Counted from the first letter of the stretch, positions 1-5,427 are shown. The stretch: DNA of 6,314 nt from Rhodoferax sp. (GCA_028711355.1 JAQTSL010000223.1:1-6314); one strand, 5' to 3'. Numbers and translations: made by a program. The notes: a model not told the origin generated them from the letters alone.

Positions 1-2
1 TC

Positions 3-758
3 AGCCCGAAATGGGTGCCGCAGATGGCTGACAACGCTGCGGTGATGGCCGGTATCGCCCGCCAGAGCGGCGTGCGTTATTCGGTGCTGACACCCAACCT
101 GAAAGGTTTTGAGGCGGCGCTGCCAGCCAAGCCCGACGAAATTGTGGTGTTTGGCGCGGCCAGCGAGGCGTTTAGCCAAAAGAACATCAATTGCAGCATT
201 TCTGAGAGCATCGAGCGCTTTGCACCGGTGGTGGCAGCGGCGCGTGCAGCGGGTATTGCGGTGCGCGGCGCGATGAGCTGCACCGTGGGTTGTCCGTACG
301 AAGGTGAGATTGCGCCGCAACGGGTGGGCTACCTGGCCGCCCTGATGAAGGGCATTGGCGTGCAGCGGGTGGATTTGGCCGACACCATCGGTGTGGGCAC
401 ACCGCTCAAAGTGCAGCGCGCCGTCGAGGCCACGCTCAAGCATTACGACATTAACAACATCTCGGGGCACTTTCACGACACCTACGGTCAGGCGTTGGCC
501 AACACGTTGATCTGTTTGCAGATCGGGATGAGCAACTTTCAGTCGTCGGTGGCCGGTCTGGGTGGTTGCCCCTATGCCAAAGGCGCGACCGGCAATGTGG
601 CCACCGAGGACCTGGTTTACATGCTGCACGGCATCGGCATTGAGACCGGTATTGACTTGGATAAGCTGATCGACGCGGGCCAATTTATCTGCGACTTTTT
701 GGGGCGACCGACCAACGCACGTGCGGGCAAGGCCTTGTTCAACCAAAGGTGCAACTGA
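3..758 (+). CDS. mvaB: Hydroxymethylglutaryl-CoA lyase, 3' part
   Basis: HMG-CoA lyase cleaves 3-hydroxy-3-methylglutaryl-CoA to acetoacetate and acetyl-CoA, the last step of leucine breakdown. The reading frame is open from base 3 and begins with SPKWVPQMAD, a conserved family stretch that lies well inside the protein, so the true start is upstream of the window; the GTG at 15 is not the start. The metal-binding HxH is visible as GHFHDTYGQ (codons at 468-476), and the catalytic cysteine loop as GLGGCPYAKGATGN (Cys codon 567-569). The C-terminal part therefore looks intact and functional. The N-terminal portion with the catalytic Arg-Asp pair is missing only because of the window edge. Its TGA overlaps the ATG of the next gene (TGATG), indicating translational coupling. 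Family assignment is secure; the physiological role in leucine catabolism is inferred from the family. Confidence 0.95.
   Translation, partial: SPKWVPQMADNAAVMAGIARQSGVRYSVLTPNLKGFEAALPAKPDEIVVFGAASEAFSQKNINCSISESIERFAPVVAAARAAGIAVRGAMSCTVGCPYEGEIAPQRVGYLAALMKGIGVQRVDLADTIGVGTPLKVQRAVEATLKHYDINNISGHFHDTYGQALANTLICLQIGMSNFQSSVAGLGGCPYAKGATGNVATEDLVYMLHGIGIETGIDLDKLIDAGQFICDFLGRPTNARAGKALFNQRCN
745..751 (+). promoter_or_regulatory. Ribosome binding site deciding the ybaK-like start
   Basis: AAAGGTG lies 6 bases before the ATG at 758, inside the end of mvaB. An upstream in-frame GTG at 749 overlaps this site, so it cannot use it. The ATG at 758 is therefore the preferred start. Confidence 0.6.
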
Positions 759-1261
759 TGGATGGCGCTGAATTTAAATCGTTGCCCGAGGGCGTGCAAC
801 GCGTGGCACGAGTACTGCAAGAGCTGGGCCACCCGCACGCACCGGTGCTGCTGGCGGATGCCGCCCGCACCGCCCAACAGGCCGCCGATGCGCTGGGCAT
901 TGAACTCGGGCAGATTGCCAAAAGCATCATCTTCAAACGCAAACCCGATGACGTGGCGGTGCTGGTGATCACCTCGGGCGACCGGCGTGTCGATGAAAAA
1001 AAGGTGCAGGCGCTGGTGTGCGCGCAAGGGCAAAAGCTGGGCCGTGCCGATGCCGACTTTGTCAAGGCCAGCACCGGTTTTTCGATTGGCGGCGTGTCAC
1101 CGGTTGGCCACACCAACGCGCCGGTGACGCTGATCGACCGCGACCTGTTGCGCTTTGACGAAATCTGGGCCGCTGCCGGTCATCCGCATGGCGTGTTCAA
1201 GTTGCATCCGGATGATCTAAGCCGCCTGACCGGTGCGCCGGTGGCCGATCTAGCGCTGTAG
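758..1261 (+). CDS. YbaK/ProX-type aminoacyl-tRNA deacylase domain protein
   Basis: A 167-aa single-domain protein of the YbaK / prolyl-tRNA synthetase-associated editing superfamily. Characterised members hydrolyse mischarged tRNA, for example Cys-tRNA(Pro) or Ala-tRNA(Pro), in the cytosol. Visible signs are the conserved lysine in GQIAKSIIF (Lys55), which is essential in characterised YbaK proteins, and the substrate-pocket motif TGFSIGGVSPVGH (about residues 106-118). Length matches stand-alone members. The start is ATG 758, overlapping the mvaB stop as TGATG with AAAGG upstream; GTG 749 would add three residues. It is co-transcribed with mvaB by position, but no functional link to leucine breakdown is evident. 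The substrate cannot be told from sequence; many betaproteobacterial paralogues are annotated only as YbaK/EbsC-like. Domain assignment is strong, exact specificity open. Confidence 0.88.
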   Translation: MDGAEFKSLPEGVQRVARVLQELGHPHAPVLLADAARTAQQAADALGIELGQIAKSIIFKRKPDDVAVLVITSGDRRVDEKKVQALVCAQGQKLGRADADFVKASTGFSIGGVSPVGHTNAPVTLIDRDLLRFDEIWAAAGHPHGVFKLHPDDLSRLTGAPVADLAL

Positions 1262-1264
1262 GAG
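1260..1264 (+). promoter_or_regulatory. Shine-Dalgarno of the DUF1289 gene
   Basis: AGGAG overlaps the TAG stop of the preceding gene and lies 8 bases before ATG 1273. It argues for ATG 1273 rather than GTG 1264, which falls on the site itself. It therefore argues that the repeat just downstream is translated. Confidence 0.65.
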
Positions 1265-1272
1265 TGTGCCCG

Positions 1273-1548
1273 ATGTTTGATCAAACCGCTATGAAGTACA
1301 TAGCTGCTAGCGCAGACGATATAAGCGCTACAGGCAAAAAATACACCCATGGTTTGCCGTCGCCTTGTATGTCAGTGTGCCAGATGGACGCAGCCAGTGG
1401 CTGGTGTCTGGGGTGTCTGAGAACACTGCCTGAAATTGCCGCCTGGGGTCAGGCCGATGAGTCTTCCAAGCGTCAAATCTGGTCGGCGATTGCAGCGCGT
1501 GTGCGCACCCGGCTGGTGGCCACTGACGTGCTGGCAGCCACCTTGTGA
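1273..1548 (+). CDS. DUF1289 domain protein with a repeat-encoded N-terminus
   Basis: A 91-aa protein. Residues 29-75 match the DUF1289 pattern: SPCMSVCQM, then WCLGCLRTLPEIAAW, then a charged helical segment. Four cysteines (Cys32, Cys36, Cys45, Cys48) suggest metal binding, which is inference; the family has no established function. The start ATG 1273 is preceded by AGGAG at good spacing. Residues about 4-23 are encoded by a palindromic repeat (1282-1340), so the N-terminal extension is probably not part of the ancestral protein. DUF1289 proteins often begin very close to the first cysteine motif. A TTG at 1354 would give a 64-aa product starting just before SPC, but it lacks a visible Shine-Dalgarno. 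It ends 6 bases before the isomerase gene, and DUF1289 genes commonly neighbour small metabolic enzymes. Confidence 0.85.
   Translation: MFDQTAMKYIAASADDISATGKKYTHGLPSPCMSVCQMDAASGWCLGCLRTLPEIAAWGQADESSKRQIWSAIAARVRTRLVATDVLAATL
1282..1340 (+). repeat. Comamonadaceae-type palindromic interspersed repeat inside a CDS
   Basis: The stretch contains the core TAGCTGCTAGCGC, then a short spacer, then AAGCGCTACAGGC and an A-run. The arms TAGCGC (1308-1313) and GCGCTA (1325-1330) pair around an 11-base loop. From memory this closely resembles a repeat found many times, usually between genes, in Comamonadaceae genomes (Rhodoferax, Polaromonas, Acidovorax). Only one copy is in this window, so the repeat status rests on recollection. 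It lies in frame within the DUF1289 gene. Exact borders are uncertain by several bases. Confidence 0.6.
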
Positions 1549-1554
1549 GTCGTT

Positions 1555-2196
1555 ATGAAACAACTTACGTTTTACCTGGACTTTATTTCGCCCTACGCCT
1601 ACCTGGCGTTTGAGCAACTGCCACAGGCGCTGCTGGGCTGTAGCTACAGCGTGAGCTACCGGCCGGTGTTATTTGCCGGACTGCTCAAGCACCATGGGCA
1701 GTTGGGCCCGGCCGAAATCACCGGCAAGCGCGAATGGACCTATCGGCAAGTGTTGTGGTTGGCGCGCCAGGCTGGCGTACCGTTGCAGTTGCCGGCGCAA
1801 CATCCGTTCAACCCGCTGGCGCTGCTGCGGCTGGCGCTGGCGTGCGGCCACGATGGGCTGGCCAACCGGTATGTGTGCGAAACCGTGTTTCGCCACGTCT
1901 GGCGTGGCGGGCAGGACGCGATCGACGGCCAGCGCGTGCAGGCGTTGACGGCGCTGTTGGCACCGATGCGCGACGTTGCCGATCCAGCCGTAAAAGCGCA
2001 GCTCAAGGCAAACACCGACCAGGCGCTTGCGCTGGGCGTCTTTGGTGTGCCGACGATGGAAGTCGATGGCAAGCTGTTTTGGGGTTTTGATGCGCAGCCG
2101 ATGCTGGCGGCGTACCTGCGCCAGGACGCCTGGTTTGAGGGTCCCGACTGGCAGGCCGCCGGCGTTGTCGGAGGGGGCCCGCAACGCGCTTCTTAA
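1555..2196 (+). CDS. 2-hydroxychromene-2-carboxylate isomerase / DsbA-like (GST kappa type)
   Basis: A 213-aa thioredoxin-fold protein of the DsbA / HCCA isomerase family. The N-terminal active-site segment FYLDFISPYAYLAFEQLP contains Ser12 in place of a CxxC cysteine, as in the glutathione-dependent isomerases (NahD type) and kappa GSTs. The cis-proline loop reads GVFGVPTMEVDGKLFWGFD (Pro166), typical of the C-terminal part of the fold, with the helical insertion between. Length agrees with the family. In naphthalene degradation NahD isomerises 2-hydroxychromene-2-carboxylate, but no other aromatic degradation genes are visible, so the real substrate is unknown and the name is only a family label. 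The ATG at 1555 lies 6 bases after the DUF1289 stop with a weak GTGAG ahead, consistent with translational coupling. It is the last gene of the left cluster. Confidence 0.85.
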   Translation: MKQLTFYLDFISPYAYLAFEQLPQALLGCSYSVSYRPVLFAGLLKHHGQLGPAEITGKREWTYRQVLWLARQAGVPLQLPAQHPFNPLALLRLALACGHDGLANRYVCETVFRHVWRGGQDAIDGQRVQALTALLAPMRDVADPAVKAQLKANTDQALALGVFGVPTMEVDGKLFWGFDAQPMLAAYLRQDAWFEGPDWQAAGVVGGGPQRAS

Positions 2197-2197
2197 A

Positions 2198-2239
2198 TGG
2201 TTGGGTCAGAGGTGCGCGCTGCGCGAGTGGTCTGAACCA
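2198..2239 (+). terminator. Interrupted hairpin after the catabolic cluster, possible terminator
   Basis: Starting two bases after the isomerase stop, TGGTT (2198-2202) pairs with AACCA (2235-2239) and CAGA (2207-2210) pairs with TCTG (2231-2234). GCGC (2214-2217) pairs with GCGC (2221-2224) as an inner stem with a GCT loop. An alternative small hairpin GTGGT-CTGA-ACCAC occupies 2227-2240. No U-run follows, so intrinsic termination is not assured; it may instead protect the 3' end of the message. Confidence 0.4.
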
Positions 2240-2276
2240 CAAAATCCTTCACAGAGCTTAAAGTGACGTTGTGCCA

Positions 2277-2435
2277 ATGGCGCGCGCCAAAGTCAATAAA
2301 GGTGGTCGGCCTTGCTCTGCAAATCCGCGCAAATTGATTTCATTGCGTTTGCCCGAGGATGTGATTGCGCGCTGGAAAGCCACTGGCGCGGGCTGGCAAG
2401 CCGGTATGGCTGAGCGGCTGAGTCAAGCCAAGTGA
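2277..2435 (+). CDS. Small orphan BrnA-like protein
   Basis: A 52-aa ORF. Its N-terminus is basic (MARAKVNKGGRPCSANPRK), followed by a short strand and helix (LISLRLPEDVIARWKATG) and then GWQAGMAERL. The pattern of SLRLPEDV, a run to ATGxGWQ and a final helix is that of the ribbon-helix-helix C-terminal region of BrnA-type antitoxins, which bind DNA and neutralise BrnT ribonuclease toxins. An in-frame GTG at 2271 is an alternative start; neither start has a good Shine-Dalgarno. BrnT normally precedes BrnA, but the 80 bases upstream cannot hold it and nothing toxin-like follows, so this is a solitary antitoxin-like regulator or a remnant. The coding call rests on the motif pattern, an uninterrupted frame and codon use like that of its neighbours. 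DNA binding is inferred from the family. Confidence 0.7.
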   Translation: MARAKVNKGGRPCSANPRKLISLRLPEDVIARWKATGAGWQAGMAERLSQAK

Positions 2436-2503
2436 AGGCCTGATTTCAATATCGAATCGGCACCGCCAATCAGTGAAGTGACTGATGGTCAGTCTGATGG
2501 CTT

Positions 2504-2519
2504 TGTTGGCTTCCCGACA
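2504..2519 (+). promoter_or_regulatory. NifA upstream activator sequence for the draTG operon
   Basis: TGT-N10-ACA matches the NifA binding consensus exactly and extends to a dyad TTTGT...ACAAA (2502-2521). Its centre lies about 125 bases upstream of the start site predicted from the sigma-54 promoter at 2612-2627, within the usual range for NifA sites. The motif alone would occur by chance about once per 4,096 positions; its position and the downstream promoter make it convincing. Confidence 0.8.
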
Positions 2520-2536
2520 AAACGCAAACTCGTGTC

Positions 2537-2587
2537 GCAAAAGCCCCCACCTTGGCCGCCATGCGCTCCGGTTTGTGTCGCTTTTGC
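2537..2587 (+). repeat. Inverted repeat between NifA site and promoter
   Basis: GCAAAAGC (2537-2544) and GCTTTTGC (2580-2587) are perfect 8-base inverted copies separated by 35 bases, each preceded by a TGTC context (TGTCGC). They lie between the activator site and the -24 element. They might be a binding site or a structural element; no function is known to me. Confidence 0.35.
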
Positions 2588-2611
2588 AGTGTGGCATCAG
2601 CGCTTTCGGGT

Positions 2612-2627
2612 TGGTACGTTCATTGCG
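2612..2627 (+). promoter_or_regulatory. Sigma-54 (-24/-12) promoter of the draTG operon
   Basis: TGGTACGTTCATTGCG has the invariant GG (2613-2614) and GC (2625-2626) exactly 10 bases apart. It matches consensus TGGCACG-N4-TTGCW except for T in place of C at the fourth base and G at the last. Transcription should begin near 2637, giving a leader of about 50 bases before ATG 2689. With the NifA site upstream it implies expression only under nitrogen-fixing conditions. Confidence 0.8.
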
Positions 2628-2676
2628 AATGGAAGTTGACCGCTTACTTTGCATTTCACCACCGCCAGCACAACCC

Positions 2677-2682
2677 AAAGGA
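2677..2682 (+). promoter_or_regulatory. Shine-Dalgarno deciding the start of the 202-aa gene
   Basis: AAAGGA ends 6 bases before ATG 2689. It selects this start over the in-frame ATG at 2485, which lies upstream of the predicted sigma-54 start site and would overlap the NifA site. Confidence 0.7.
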
Positions 2683-2688
2683 CCTTTC

Positions 2689-3297
2689 ATGACCGCCAGC
2701 GCCGCCCTGACCGAGATTGACGACACCGCATTTGCCCAACTGGAGCGTGAAGGGCGGCTGCAAAACCCTTTGCACAAAGCCCTCACGGGCAAGCCAGGCC
2801 GCTTCGGTTATCGCGGCGAACTGGCCTTGCGCTTTGCCCCCCAGGTGGCCAATGAAGCGCGGCCCCCGGAGTTGTCGCTGGCGCAGGCCATGGCGATTGC
2901 CACTGTGGGTGAAAAACACCTGTCCTTCTTTGCTGGCTACCTGCTGAGTTTTGCGTACCTGAAAGACGTGGCCGAGGTGATGGGCGAGGCCTTGAGCGCA
3001 GAGGGCCAATACTTTTTGTTTTGCAACAACATTGATCTGTCCAAAAAATACCAAGTGACTTACCAAGGTGCCACGTTTTACGTGTTGCCCCTTGACGAAT
3101 CCACCGTTTACAACGAGCTGCTGGACTTGCTTTACCTTGAAAAAAACGATCTGAAGAAAAAAGACACCGCTGGCAAGCTTGATGCCGTGGCCGATGCGGC
3201 ACTCAAGTTCAAAGGCAGCTTCCCGGTCATCACGTATGAAGAAGGCTTGAAACTGATGGGTCCGGTGCGCAACCCCAACGAAAACCGACCGGTTTAG
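2689..3297 (+). CDS. Unrecognised 202-aa protein, first gene of the draTG operon
   Basis: I do not recognise this family. The product is soluble-looking, with one cysteine (Cys112) and no signal peptide or full membrane span. The only strongly hydrophobic stretch is FFAGYLLSFAYL (80-91), too short and polar-flanked to be a clear membrane helix. The N-terminal part (1-60) includes a basic glycine segment, TGKPGRFGYRGEL. A central part (105-150) is rich in aromatic residues (YFLFCNN, YQVTYQGATFYVLPLDE). A lysine-rich segment (152-175) precedes a C-terminal tail with PVRNPNENRPV. The start has AAAGGA six bases upstream and lies about 50 bases below a NifA/sigma-54 promoter. It is followed after 21 bases by draT in the same reading frame. 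By position it is a nitrogen-fixation protein, perhaps a partner or regulator of DraT/DraG or of nitrogenase reductase; that role is inference only. Confidence 0.85.
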   Translation: MTASAALTEIDDTAFAQLEREGRLQNPLHKALTGKPGRFGYRGELALRFAPQVANEARPPELSLAQAMAIATVGEKHLSFFAGYLLSFAYLKDVAEVMGEALSAEGQYFLFCNNIDLSKKYQVTYQGATFYVLPLDESTVYNELLDLLYLEKNDLKKKDTAGKLDAVADAALKFKGSFPVITYEEGLKLMGPVRNPNENRPV

Positions 3298-3318
3298 CGG
3301 TGTTGGCTGGCTGCGCGG

Positions 3319-4170
3319 GTGGTGCTGCATGACGATGAACTCGACCAGCCCCAGCGCTGGTATGGCACCAACCTGGTGGGTGTGCCGACGCGGCTGCTGG
3401 CCAGCACCGCCTTCAATGCCCACCCAACACCCCTGGCCATTGCTGGCACATGCGAGTCGCACCGGGGCTTGTTCGCCCTGCTGGAGCGCGCCCAGCACCC
3501 CGGCGAGGAGCAAGACGTGTTTGTGCATTACTTGAGCATTGCCTTTGGGCTGCGCAAGCCCCCAGCGCAAGAGTTGATCGGCATGGGCGCGTCAGAGCAA
3601 CGACGCTGGCGCAGCAGTTGGCGCAAGTTGTTGCAAGGCTGGGGCATGGACTCCAACAGTGCCGCGGGTGCAGTGCTCAAGGGCTGGGTCGAAAGCCGCT
3701 TTGGCCTGGTGCCCAGCTTTCACAAGAGCCCGCTCACGCGCTTTCCGTCACCCGAATGGGTGGTCTATCTGCAAGAGAAAGCCTCCAACCGTTTGAACAA
3801 CAACAATATCTACCAACAGCTCGACTTGCTGTACGAATTTTGTCAATGGTCGCTGCGCCGTATTGGCGCACAAACCCAAGCCAAGCCGCCGCAACATCTG
3901 CGCCTGTGGCGCGGCAGCAACCAGTGTGAAGAGCAGGTGATTGCCGGGCGCCTGCAAAACCGGCATTGCACGGTGCGCCTGAACAACATTGTTTCGTTCA
4001 GCTTGTCGGCTGACGATGCGTCCTGCTTTGGCGACTGGGTGTTTGAAGTGCAGGTGCCCCTGTGCAAGGTGTTGGTGTTTCCTGAATTGTTACCCGGCCA
4101 AGTGCTGCAAGGCGAACAGGAGGTGCTGGCCCTGGGTGGCGACTATGACGTGATGGCGCGCTATGCCTGA
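3319..4170 (+). CDS. draT: NAD(+)-dinitrogen-reductase ADP-D-ribosyltransferase DraT
   Basis: DraT transfers ADP-ribose from NAD to a specific arginine of dinitrogenase reductase (NifH), switching nitrogenase off when ammonium appears or energy falls. The product is 283 aa, close to known DraT lengths. The family opening is seen as YGTNLVGVPTRLLAS (about 15-29). The ADP-ribosyltransferase R-S-E signature is present: LRLWRGS (Arg198), SFSLS (Ser226-Ser230) and GEQEVLALGGDYDV (Glu266-x-Glu268). The start is uncertain: there is no in-frame ATG before the conserved region, so GTG 3319 or GTG 3322 is used, and no good Shine-Dalgarno is seen. Initiation probably depends on ribosomes finishing the preceding gene 21 bases upstream. 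ATG 3329 is out of frame. The 3' end overlaps draG by 8 bases. In known systems DraT activity is controlled by PII proteins; none is encoded in this window. Confidence 0.95.
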   Translation: MVLHDDELDQPQRWYGTNLVGVPTRLLASTAFNAHPTPLAIAGTCESHRGLFALLERAQHPGEEQDVFVHYLSIAFGLRKPPAQELIGMGASEQRRWRSSWRKLLQGWGMDSNSAAGAVLKGWVESRFGLVPSFHKSPLTRFPSPEWVVYLQEKASNRLNNNNIYQQLDLLYEFCQWSLRRIGAQTQAKPPQHLRLWRGSNQCEEQVIAGRLQNRHCTVRLNNIVSFSLSADDASCFGDWVFEVQVPLCKVLVFPELLPGQVLQGEQEVLALGGDYDVMARYA

Positions 4171-5101
4171 CGTATTTGATCGTGCCTTGGGGGCTTACTT
4201 GGGCTTTGCCATTGGTGATGCCTTGGGCGCCACGGTTGAATTTATGCGCCCGCGTGAAATTGTGGCGCAATACGGCGTGCACCGTGACATCATTGGCGGC
4301 GGTTGGCTCAAGCTGGCGCGCGGCCAGGTCACCGACGACACCACCATGAGCCTGGCCCTGGGCGACGCCCTCCTTCAGGGCGGCAGCCCGGCCCTGCGCC
4401 AGCACGCCAGCGGTGATGACACGCTGATCCGGCGCATTGGCGATGCCTATCTGCGTTGGTTCAAAAACAAGCCGGTGGACTGCGGCAACACCTGCCGCCG
4501 TGGCATCACCCGCTACCTGCGTGAAGGCACGTTAGAGGGGCCTTACAGTCCCGGTGATGGCGGCAACGGCGCACTGATGCGCAACCTGCCCGCCGTGCTG
4601 GTCACGCTGGGGGATGATGCGGCATTTGCGCGCCTGTCGATCGCCCAGGCACGCTTGACACACCACCACCCGCTGTCTGATGCCGCCACTCTCGGCTTGG
4701 GGCGGTTGCTGGTGTCTTTGCTCAACGGCATGAGTCACAGCACCTGCCAGCAGTGGGCGGCGCAATGGGTCAGCAACAACCCGGCTTTTAACTTCACGCC
4801 GTATCGCGGCTACGCCACCGCCTATGTGGTGGACACGGTACAAACCGTGCTGCATTACCTGATGTTGCATGAAGACTTCGAGGCCGCGCTAATTGCCACC
4901 GTCAACCAAGGCGACGACGCAGACACCACAGGCGCACTGGTCGGCATGTTGGCCGGTGCGCGCTGCGGGGCAGCCCAATTGCCGCAGCGCTGGCTACAGC
5001 GGCTCAAGCCCGAGATGGTGCTGGCCATCACCGACCAGACCAGCGGATTGCTGGCCCTGGCTGGCGAGCTGTGTGTGCTAGCGCCTCATCAACCCCACTG
5101 A
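4163..5101 (+). CDS. draG: Dinitrogenase reductase-activating ADP-ribosylglycohydrolase DraG
   Basis: DraG removes ADP-ribose from NifH and reactivates nitrogenase. This 312-aa product has the whole ADP-ribosylglycohydrolase pattern. It begins with GAYLGFAIGDALGATVEF (10-27), followed by the manganese site TDDTTM (Thr57-Asp58-Asp59). GNGALMRNLP (134-143) and HHHPLSDAATLG (167-178) come next. The second manganese site is NQGDDADTTGALVG with Asp252, Asp254 and Thr255, equivalent to the DxDT ligands of Rhodospirillum rubrum DraG. All key metal ligands that I can recognise are present, so it should be active. The start ATG 4163 lies inside the end of draT (8-base overlap), so the opposing enzymes are translationally coupled. 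The product is slightly longer than the roughly 294 aa of classical DraG. In other bacteria DraG is held at the membrane by a PII-AmtB complex; no such genes are in view. Confidence 0.96.
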   Translation: MPDVFDRALGAYLGFAIGDALGATVEFMRPREIVAQYGVHRDIIGGGWLKLARGQVTDDTTMSLALGDALLQGGSPALRQHASGDDTLIRRIGDAYLRWFKNKPVDCGNTCRRGITRYLREGTLEGPYSPGDGGNGALMRNLPAVLVTLGDDAAFARLSIAQARLTHHHPLSDAATLGLGRLLVSLLNGMSHSTCQQWAAQWVSNNPAFNFTPYRGYATAYVVDTVQTVLHYLMLHEDFEAALIATVNQGDDADTTGALVGMLAGARCGAAQLPQRWLQRLKPEMVLAITDQTSGLLALAGELCVLAPHQPH

Positions 5102-5116
5102 ACATCGGAGCACACC

Positions 5117-5368
5117 ATGCCTATATATGACTACCACTGCAAGTCTTGCGCGCACCCGTTTGAAGCCCTGGTGCGCACGGGTAGCGTACCAGTCTGCCCC
5201 CAGTGCGGCAGCACCGACCTGCAAAAATGCGTCTCGCCCCTGGCACCGGCGGGCAAGATCGAAGCCATTCGCATGGCGCATCGCCGCGTCGCTGCCGCCC
5301 AAGGCCACTTTGACCACTACAGCCCGTCCGACAAGGCCAAGCTGCTGCAGGGCAAGAAGAATATTTGA
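5117..5368 (+). CDS. FmdB-family zinc-ribbon protein
   Basis: An 83-aa protein beginning MPIYDYHCKSC, the hallmark of the FmdB/CxxC_CxxC_SSSS regulatory family, followed by CPQCGS. Two CxxC pairs (Cys8/Cys11 and Cys27/Cys30) form a zinc ribbon. The C-terminal half is basic and helical-looking (GKIEAIRMAHRRVAAAQ, then SPSDKAKLL). FmdB was named as a putative regulator of formamidase in Methylophilus; the biochemical role of the family is not established. The start ATG 5117 has GGAG (5107-5110) six bases upstream and lies 15 bases after the draG stop, so it belongs to the same operon. Rhodospirillum rubrum has a third ORF, draB, after draTG; whether this is its counterpart cannot be decided here. 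It could act in DNA or RNA binding or in metal delivery. Confidence 0.88.
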   Translation: MPIYDYHCKSCAHPFEALVRTGSVPVCPQCGSTDLQKCVSPLAPAGKIEAIRMAHRRVAAAQGHFDHYSPSDKAKLLQGKKNI

Positions 5369-5384
5369 AATCGCAACGCCCCGG

Positions 5385-5400
5385 TGTAGTCAACACGACA
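5385..5400 (+). promoter_or_regulatory. Distal NifA upstream activator sequence
   Basis: Exact TGT-N10-ACA, centred about 178 bases before the predicted start site of the nifX-like/nifQ operon. It is farther than most NifA sites. Its centre is 43 bases (about four helical turns) from the proximal site, so both would lie on the same face of the DNA. Confidence 0.6.
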
Positions 5401-5427
5401 GATCGGCGTCATTTTTCAAACAAGGCG

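Noticed and set aside
2471..2500. Short repeats (CTGATGG twice, CAGT/ACTG dyad)
   Set aside because: Too short to separate from chance and no link to a known site.
2595..2607. Possible IHF site (ATCA-N5-TT) before the draTG promoter
   Set aside because: It matches only part of the WATCAANNNNTTR consensus, with three defined positions wrong.
2627..2645. Second sigma-54-like box TGGAAGTTGACCGCTT
   Set aside because: GG and GC are nine bases apart rather than ten, and a better box lies just upstream.
2485..2688. N-terminal extension of the 202-aa protein from ATG 2485
   Set aside because: It would cover the NifA site and the sigma-54 promoter, lies upstream of the predicted start site, and the ATG at 2689 has a proper AAAGGA.
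3329..3535. ATG 3329 as the draT start
   Set aside because: It is in a different frame from the DraT signature motifs.
2656..3570. Long minus-strand ORF of 304 codons opposite the 202-aa gene and draT
   Set aside because: It is antisense to well-supported genes, has no family resemblance or ribosome site that I can see, and long antisense frames are common in GC-rich DNA.
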